Source of the DNA: Gemmatimonas sp.
GTDB taxonomy: Bacteria; Gemmatimonadota; Gemmatimonadetes; Gemmatimonadales; Gemmatimonadaceae
Assembly: GCA_023910675.1 (NCBI GenBank)
Contig: JAAVWC010000020.1
Location: 1 to 63,571, forward strand
DNA length: 63,571 nt
Direction of reading: 5' to 3'
The position numbers and the translations under genes are program-made. This document shows positions 59,114 to 63,571 of the stretch, one piece after another. Position 1 is the stretch's first letter. Every line of letters starts with the position of its first letter. The notes beneath the pieces are model-generated. The model saw nothing but the letters and a program-made list of their open reading frames with translations. It ran no database searches and was not told the origin of the DNA.

Positions 59114-60898
59114 ATGCCTGAACCCCTTCTGTCGTCCGACCAGGTCCGTACCGCATCGCCTCCGCCGCATCTGGAGTCGTGGCAGCTGCCGCCGGGATGG
59201 GCGTGGGGTGATGAGGCCATTCGCCGGGAACACCGGCACTATCAGGAAGTGATTGACGCACTGGGCCGGTCGCTGTCGCTGGTGAGCATCCCTGACGCGG
59301 TGCACGCCGACTGGCTCAGTCACGAAGCGCGGGCATTGGCGCACCGGAACCACCCGTCCATTCCCACGACCTATCACTACTGGGCGTCGTATCAGGAGAG
59401 CCGTCGCGGCCCCGGATACCTGCGTCGGTGGATCAGTGGCGAAACCGTGTTCGAGCGGGTGTCGCGCATTGGACCCGAGTCCATTCAGGTGGGGTTTCAG
59501 GTCCTGCGTGAAGCCGGCAGCACCCTCGCCTATTTGCACGACACGACGGCGGCACACGGCGCCGTATCGGCGAGCACCGTGTGGCTCACGCCGGGTGGTC
59601 GCTTGTGGTTGTTGGGGTGGGAGTGGGTGTTGCCCAAGGATCACCGTCCGGCAGGGCTTACCCCCGATCCGCAGTTCACGCCCTGGGCCCCGGAGTGGGC
59701 GCCCGGTGCGTGGAAGCCAACGGCCAAGTCCGATCAGTGGCAGCTGGGCGCGATGCTGTTCATGATGCTCACCGGCGAGACGCCTCCTGAGCGCGATGTG
59801 CCGCCGTTGCAGTTGCTGCGCAGTGACTGTCCCACCGCCTTGGCCACGGTGATCGAGCGCGCGGTGTCCGTCGACCCGGCCGACCGGTATCCCAGCATTG
59901 CCACCATGCTGCGAGAACTCGATCGGCACGTGTCGGTGCGTCCGCTCCTCATTGCGCCGGAAGGGGACGAGCTGCCCAAGGCGTTGGACTCCGCCGAGGG
60001 CCGTTTGCGCTGGGCCACCGCCGATGATTACGAGATTCTGGCGCCGCTGGGTACTGGTCAGTTCGGCAGTGTCTGGCGGGCGCGCGATTTGTCGTTGTCG
60101 CGCGAAGTCGCCATCAAGGTGTTACATCCGCATATCGCCAAGGATGAAATGGCGGTGGCGCGCTTTCGTCGCGAAGCACGGCTGGCGGCGCAGTTGGCGC
60201 ATGCTGCGATCGTGCCCATTTACGACACTGACAGCCGCGGTGGTGTCGTGTGGTACACCATGGAGCTTGCCGAAGGTGGCTCGGTGGCGAACCTCGTGTC
60301 ACGCAGTGGCGCGCGTCCATTCGAGGAAATCGCCCCGCAGGTGGACGAAGTACTCGAAGCGCTCGATGCCGCACACACGAGCGGCATCATTCACCGCGAC
60401 CTCAAGCCGGAAAATATTCTCATCGATCGCTACCGGCGCTGGCGCATCGGTGACTTCGGCATTGCGTACGCCCTCGGCGACGAGAACGCCGGGACATCAG
60501 GTACGCCGTCGTTCGCGGCGCCCGAGCAACTGCTCGGCGAAGCGCAGGGACCGGCCACCGATCTCTACGCGCTGGCGAGCATCGTGTACTTCGTGCTCAC
60601 CGGTCGTCCGCCCTTTGGCGACGGGCCGGCGGAGCATGTGCTCGCGCAGCAGTTGGCGGACTCGTTCGCCGAACGGCTCGCGCAGGACGAGTTGCCCGAT
60701 GCCCTGCGTGAGTGGATTGCCCGAGGGCTCGCGCAGCGCGTTGAAGATCGCTGGTCGGATGCTCAGGAAATGCGCGCGGCGTGGCGCCAGGTGGTCCGGG
60801 CGACACGCCGTGCCGAAGATTTGCGTCCTTGGTGGCGTCGACTCATCGAAGCCGTGCAGGAAGACGAGCCTGCGGAGTCGGTTACGCCAGACTGGTAG
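59114..60898 (+). CDS. Tandem pseudokinase and serine/threonine protein kinase
   Basis: A 594-residue cytoplasmic protein with two kinase folds and no membrane helix. The first (about 20-285) looks inactive: the catalytic loop reads AAHGAVSASTVWLT, the DFG position reads LLGWEW, and no VAIK Lys is evident. The second (about 310-570) is a complete kinase: LGTGQFGSVWRARD, VAIKVLHPH, IIHRDLKPENILI, RIGDFGIAY, GTPSFAAPEQLLG and YALASIVYFVLTGRPPFGDG. GTG/ATG start at 59,114 (MPEPLLSSDQ) lies eight bases after the histidine kinase. The pseudokinase may regulate the active domain. It ends 17 bases inside the convergent cyclase gene. Confidence 0.93.
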   Translation: MPEPLLSSDQVRTASPPPHLESWQLPPGWAWGDEAIRREHRHYQEVIDALGRSLSLVSIPDAVHADWLSHEARALAHRNHPSIPTTYHYWASYQESRRGPGYLRRWISGETVFERVSRIGPESIQVGFQVLREAGSTLAYLHDTTAAHGAVSASTVWLTPGGRLWLLGWEWVLPKDHRPAGLTPDPQFTPWAPEWAPGAWKPTAKSDQWQLGAMLFMMLTGETPPERDVPPLQLLRSDCPTALATVIERAVSVDPADRYPSIATMLRELDRHVSVRPLLIAPEGDELPKALDSAEGRLRWATADDYEILAPLGTGQFGSVWRARDLSLSREVAIKVLHPHIAKDEMAVARFRREARLAAQLAHAAIVPIYDTDSRGGVVWYTMELAEGGSVANLVSRSGARPFEEIAPQVDEVLEALDAAHTSGIIHRDLKPENILIDRYRRWRIGDFGIAYALGDENAGTSGTPSFAAPEQLLGEAQGPATDLYALASIVYFVLTGRPPFGDGPAEHVLAQQLADSFAERLAQDELPDALREWIARGLAQRVEDRWSDAQEMRAAWRQVVRATRRAEDLRPWWRRLIEAVQEDEPAESVTPDW

Positions 60899-62171
60899 CG
60901 CTGCGCTCGATCGGGAGCGCCGGGCCCATGGGGGGCGTCGCGAGCTGCGTGGGCAGCATGCGTGCCACCGCCATCGCGACCGCCGCGACATCTGGCGGAA
61001 TGACCATCGTGGGCACCGACGGCGCACCGCGCGGCGTACGCCGCGGCGCGCGGACCGGCTTTTCGTTGCTCACGCTCAGCGTGAGGGCGCGGCGACGCTT
61101 GCGCGCATACAGCAGCTGGTCGGCCCGCGACAGCAGTTCGTGAATACCGGCCGGATCGGACGGACGCACACGCGTGTGCCCCATGGTCAGGCCGATGGTG
61201 GTGGGAAGCACCGCCGACGCATTGAGCCGCGAGAGTTGCTCTTCAATGCGCTTCTGAATGACGCGCGCGCCGCAGCCGTCGGCATCGAGGGCAAGCACCG
61301 TGAATTCGTCACCACCAAGTCGCGCCACGACGTCACAGTCGCGCACCGTGCTGCGCAGCAGACGTGCCACTTCGATGAGCGCCTTGTCGCCGATGGCGTG
61401 CCCGAACGTATCGTTGAGTTCCTTGAAGCCGTTCATGTCGACGTACATGACCACCGCGTCCTTCCCCTGACGACGGGCGAGACGCAGCTGCTGCTCGGCC
61501 AGCGCCATGAAGCCGCGCCGGTTGTGCAAACGCGTGAGGTCGTCGGTGAGCGACGCCCTCCGCAGGCGCAGCTCCTCACGCTTGGTGACCGAGATGTCGT
61601 GGAGCGTCACGGCGATGCCATCGGCCGTCGGCGTCGCCTGATGCATGACCCAGCTCGCATTCAGCACGCGACGATGCATGCGCATTTCTTCGCGCACGGG
61701 TGCCATGAACGTCATGGCGTCGAGGTAGCGATTGAAGAGCTGCTGGCCCATGAGCGCCATATCCCGCTTGAGGCGCAACCCGGTGAGCTGTTCGGGGCGC
61801 TTGTACAGCATCGCCGCGCCACGACCGTTGGCATCGGTGATTTCGAAGTCGGTGATCTCGCCGTTGCCGTCGCGCACGGAGCGCAACAGGAACATGCCGT
61901 CCATGCTGGACTGCATCGCGTCGGTAAGCCGACGGACCCGGTCTTGCACCACCGCGTCATCCTCCATGCGCCGCAGCAGTTCACGGTGGAGAAGGCGCCA
62001 CCCGGTCACCGCAACGAGCAGCGAGATGGCCGATAGGAACGGCGCGGCCGCAACAAAACTGGGCAGCGTCATGGTTCCGGTGGTCATCGCGATGGTCAAG
62101 GCGGAGAGGGTCACGAGCGTACCCCAGAAGGTGGTGCGCAGAGCGAGGCGGTCGAACATGGAGGAGTCCAC
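60882..62171 (-). CDS. Membrane-anchored PAS-GGDEF diguanylate cyclase
   Basis: A 429-residue protein that should make cyclic di-GMP. Two helices (about 12-28 and 35-57) are followed by a PAS-like region (about 80-200: MQSSMDGMFLLRSV, DFEITDANGRGAA) and a GGDEF domain (about 205-375). The active-site RLGGDEFTVL is intact and the product-inhibition I-site RDCD lies five residues before it. The C-terminal 55 residues are Pro/Ala/Arg-rich. Its end overlaps the convergent kinase gene by 17 bases. The upstream 300 bases are relatively AT-rich and probably hold its promoter. Confidence 0.93.
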   Translation of the reverse strand: MDSSMFDRLALRTTFWGTLVTLSALTIAMTTGTMTLPSFVAAAPFLSAISLLVAVTGWRLLHRELLRRMEDDAVVQDRVRRLTDAMQSSMDGMFLLRSVRDGNGEITDFEITDANGRGAAMLYKRPEQLTGLRLKRDMALMGQQLFNRYLDAMTFMAPVREEMRMHRRVLNASWVMHQATPTADGIAVTLHDISVTKREELRLRRASLTDDLTRLHNRRGFMALAEQQLRLARRQGKDAVVMYVDMNGFKELNDTFGHAIGDKALIEVARLLRSTVRDCDVVARLGGDEFTVLALDADGCGARVIQKRIEEQLSRLNASAVLPTTIGLTMGHTRVRPSDPAGIHELLSRADQLLYARKRRRALTLSVSNEKPVRAPRRTPRGAPSVPTMVIPPDVAAVAMAVARMLPTQLATPPMGPALPIERSATSLA

Positions 62172-62476
62172 GGAGTCTGACGGAAGCCTGAACCAGTGTT
62201 GGCCCGCTCCCGAACCTCACCAGCCCGAGCTGGTGCGGCGAAGCTCACGAGAGCAACCGCCATGCCAAAGGCGGGCGAGCGCAAAAGTGCTCGCAAAATC
62301 ACGTTGTGGAAAACACCGTAATAGTTTGTAAATAAATGACTTAAATGATCAGTCTCAACGATTGTTCATTCCGTGTTTCGAGGCAAACTTTGTGATGCGG
62401 CAAAATCGGCCTACCCGTTATTGCTGGCCGATACTGCCGAGCGACCGAAGCTCAGCAGTAGGACAACTCTGCCGCT
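62172..62476. other. AT-richer gap between the diguanylate cyclase and the ActP-like gene
   Basis: About 305 bases without a convincing gene. The part 62,300-62,400 is clearly AT-richer than its surroundings and is the likely promoter of the minus-strand cyclase gene, but no good -35/-10 pair was found. A 6-bp inverted repeat GCGAGC/GCTCGC lies at 62,275-62,294. Confidence 0.45.
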
Positions 62477-63571
62477 TCAGTCGTCGGCGCCGAGGAGGAG
62501 GCGTGACTCCAGCGCCTGATATCGCGCGTCGCCGTTGGCGTCCGGGAAGAGCAGGGACGCGACCATCCCCGTCAGGAACGACAGCGGGATGGTGACCAGC
62601 GCCGGGTTCTTGAGCGGGAAGATGGCGGTCGTCTTGTGCAGCAGATCGATCTGCACAGCCGGTGAGAGGGCGATCAGCACCAGTGTGGCCGTGGTCCCGA
62701 CCACCATGCTGGCGGCGGCGCCCACCGTGCTGGTGCGGCGCCAGAAGACGCTGAGCACCAGCGCCGGGAAGTTGGCGCTGGCGGCGATGGCGAAGGCCAG
62801 TCCCACCATGAAGGCGACGTTCTGTCCCTTGAAGGCCATGCCGAGTGCGATGGCGACGAGCGCCAGCCCCACGGTGGCGAAGCGCGCCACCGTGAGCTCT
62901 TCACCGGGCTTGGGGTGCCCTTTGCGGATGACGCTCGACCAGAGGTCGTGCGAGATGGCGGCGGCGCCGGAGAGCGCGAGGCCGGCCACCACGGCCAGAA
63001 TGGTGGCGAAGGCCACCGCGGCGATGAAGCCAAGGAACGGGCGTCCGCCCAGCAGCTCGGCCAGCATAGGGGCCGCCATATTGCCGCCGGCATCGATGCT
63101 CTTGATGACGTCGGGGCCCACGAGCACCATGGCGCCGAAGCCCAGAATGAACGTCATGAGATAGAACAGCCCGATGAGCCCGGTGGCGATGAACACCGAT
63201 TTGCGGGCCGCAACGGCGTCGGGGACCGTGTAGAAGCGCATGAGAATGTGCGGCAGGCCGGCGGTACCGAACATGAGCGCGAGCCCAAGCGAGATGGCAT
63301 CCCACGGGTTGGAGACCAGCTTGCCCGGGGCGAGGACACCTGCGCCATACTTGGCGGCCGCTGCGGCAAAGAGGGCGCGCGGGTCGAAGCCGAACTTGGA
63401 GAGCACGAGCAGCGCCAGCAGCGCCGCGCCGCCGAGCAACAGCACTGCTTTGACGATCTGCACCCAGGTTGTGGCGAGCATGCCACCAAAGAGCACGTAC
63501 CCCATCATGGCAACGCCGACGATGAGGACGGCGGTCTCGTACGGGATCCCGAAGAGCAACCGGACCAGGCT
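62477..63571 (-). CDS. actP: Sodium:solute symporter, ActP-like (acetate permease), N-terminus cut by window edge
   Basis: The last 364 residues of an SSS-family symporter; the frame is open to the right edge. Seven or more membrane helices are visible, with the family segments VLFGGMLATTWVQIVKAVLL, FGTAGLPHILMRFYTVPDA and ARKSVFIATGLIGLFYLMTF, which are typical of ActP/YjcG acetate permeases. The sodium-site region around ALSGAAAISHDLW is present. Downstream (to the left) no partner such as a DUF485 gene is seen, since that usually precedes actP and would be outside. Confidence 0.88.
   Translation of the reverse strand, partial: SLVRLLFGIPYETAVLIVGVAMMGYVLFGGMLATTWVQIVKAVLLLGGAALLALLVLSKFGFDPRALFAAAAAKYGAGVLAPGKLVSNPWDAISLGLALMFGTAGLPHILMRFYTVPDAVAARKSVFIATGLIGLFYLMTFILGFGAMVLVGPDVIKSIDAGGNMAAPMLAELLGGRPFLGFIAAVAFATILAVVAGLALSGAAAISHDLWSSVIRKGHPKPGEELTVARFATVGLALVAIALGMAFKGQNVAFMVGLAFAIAASANFPALVLSVFWRRTSTVGAAASMVVGTTATLVLIALSPAVQIDLLHKTTAIFPLKNPALVTIPLSFLTGMVASLLFPDANGDARYQALESRLLLGADD

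Noticed and set aside
62172..62476. Small gene in the AT-richer gap
   Set aside because: No frame has a start with ribosome site and plausible composition; the region is better read as promoter DNA.

Overview
The window is high-GC DNA from an aerobic anoxygenic phototroph carrying a proteobacterial-type photosynthesis gene cluster (PGC) with a type-2 (quinone) reaction centre. An oxygen-dependent AcsF cyclase with no visible BchE, a reaction-centre H subunit split into two genes, a tetrahaem PufC and two adjacent antenna alpha genes together point to a phototrophic member of Gemmatimonadota close to Gemmatimonas phototrophica. That assignment is inference from gene content and order, not from a database search.

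Positions 1-40,800 are the PGC; it continues past the left edge. On the minus strand at the left are aerR-ppsR, then bchG and a PucC/BCH2-family transporter. Facing them on the plus strand is bchFNBHLM, a small membrane-anchored protein, acsF, lhaA, puhA (two genes), puhB and puhC. A five-gene minus-strand accessory block (19,004-25,202) follows: a TerY-like vWA protein, a PP2C phosphatase, an unusual protein kinase and two related proline-rich proteins. It lies between the puh and puf operons. Next come pufB-pufA-pufA-pufL-pufM-pufC (minus), bchO (plus), crtF-bchCXYZ (minus) and bchI-bchD-puhE (plus), closed by a perfect 21-bp terminator.

The PGC genes cover bacteriochlorophyll a synthesis from protoporphyrin IX (bchH/I/D, bchM, acsF, bchN/B/L, bchF, bchX/Y/Z, bchC, bchG), a carotenoid methylase, reaction-centre and antenna polypeptides, assembly factors, and the PpsR/AerR regulators. 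Copies or near-copies of the PpsR operator TGT-N12-ACA occur at the bchF/aerR, bchG, puf/bchO, bchC and crtF/bchI promoters, so one regulator plausibly controls the whole cluster.

Positions 40,900-63,571 are unrelated to photosynthesis. They hold a methyl-accepting chemotaxis protein without a sensory domain; a MacAB-TolC-type export locus with one outer-membrane protein, one adaptor, one ATPase and six tandem permeases in three pairs; a very large NtrY-like histidine kinase next to a tandem pseudokinase-kinase; a diguanylate cyclase; and a truncated sodium:solute symporter (ActP-like) at the right edge. I saw no rRNA, tRNA, CRISPR array, transposase or integrase.
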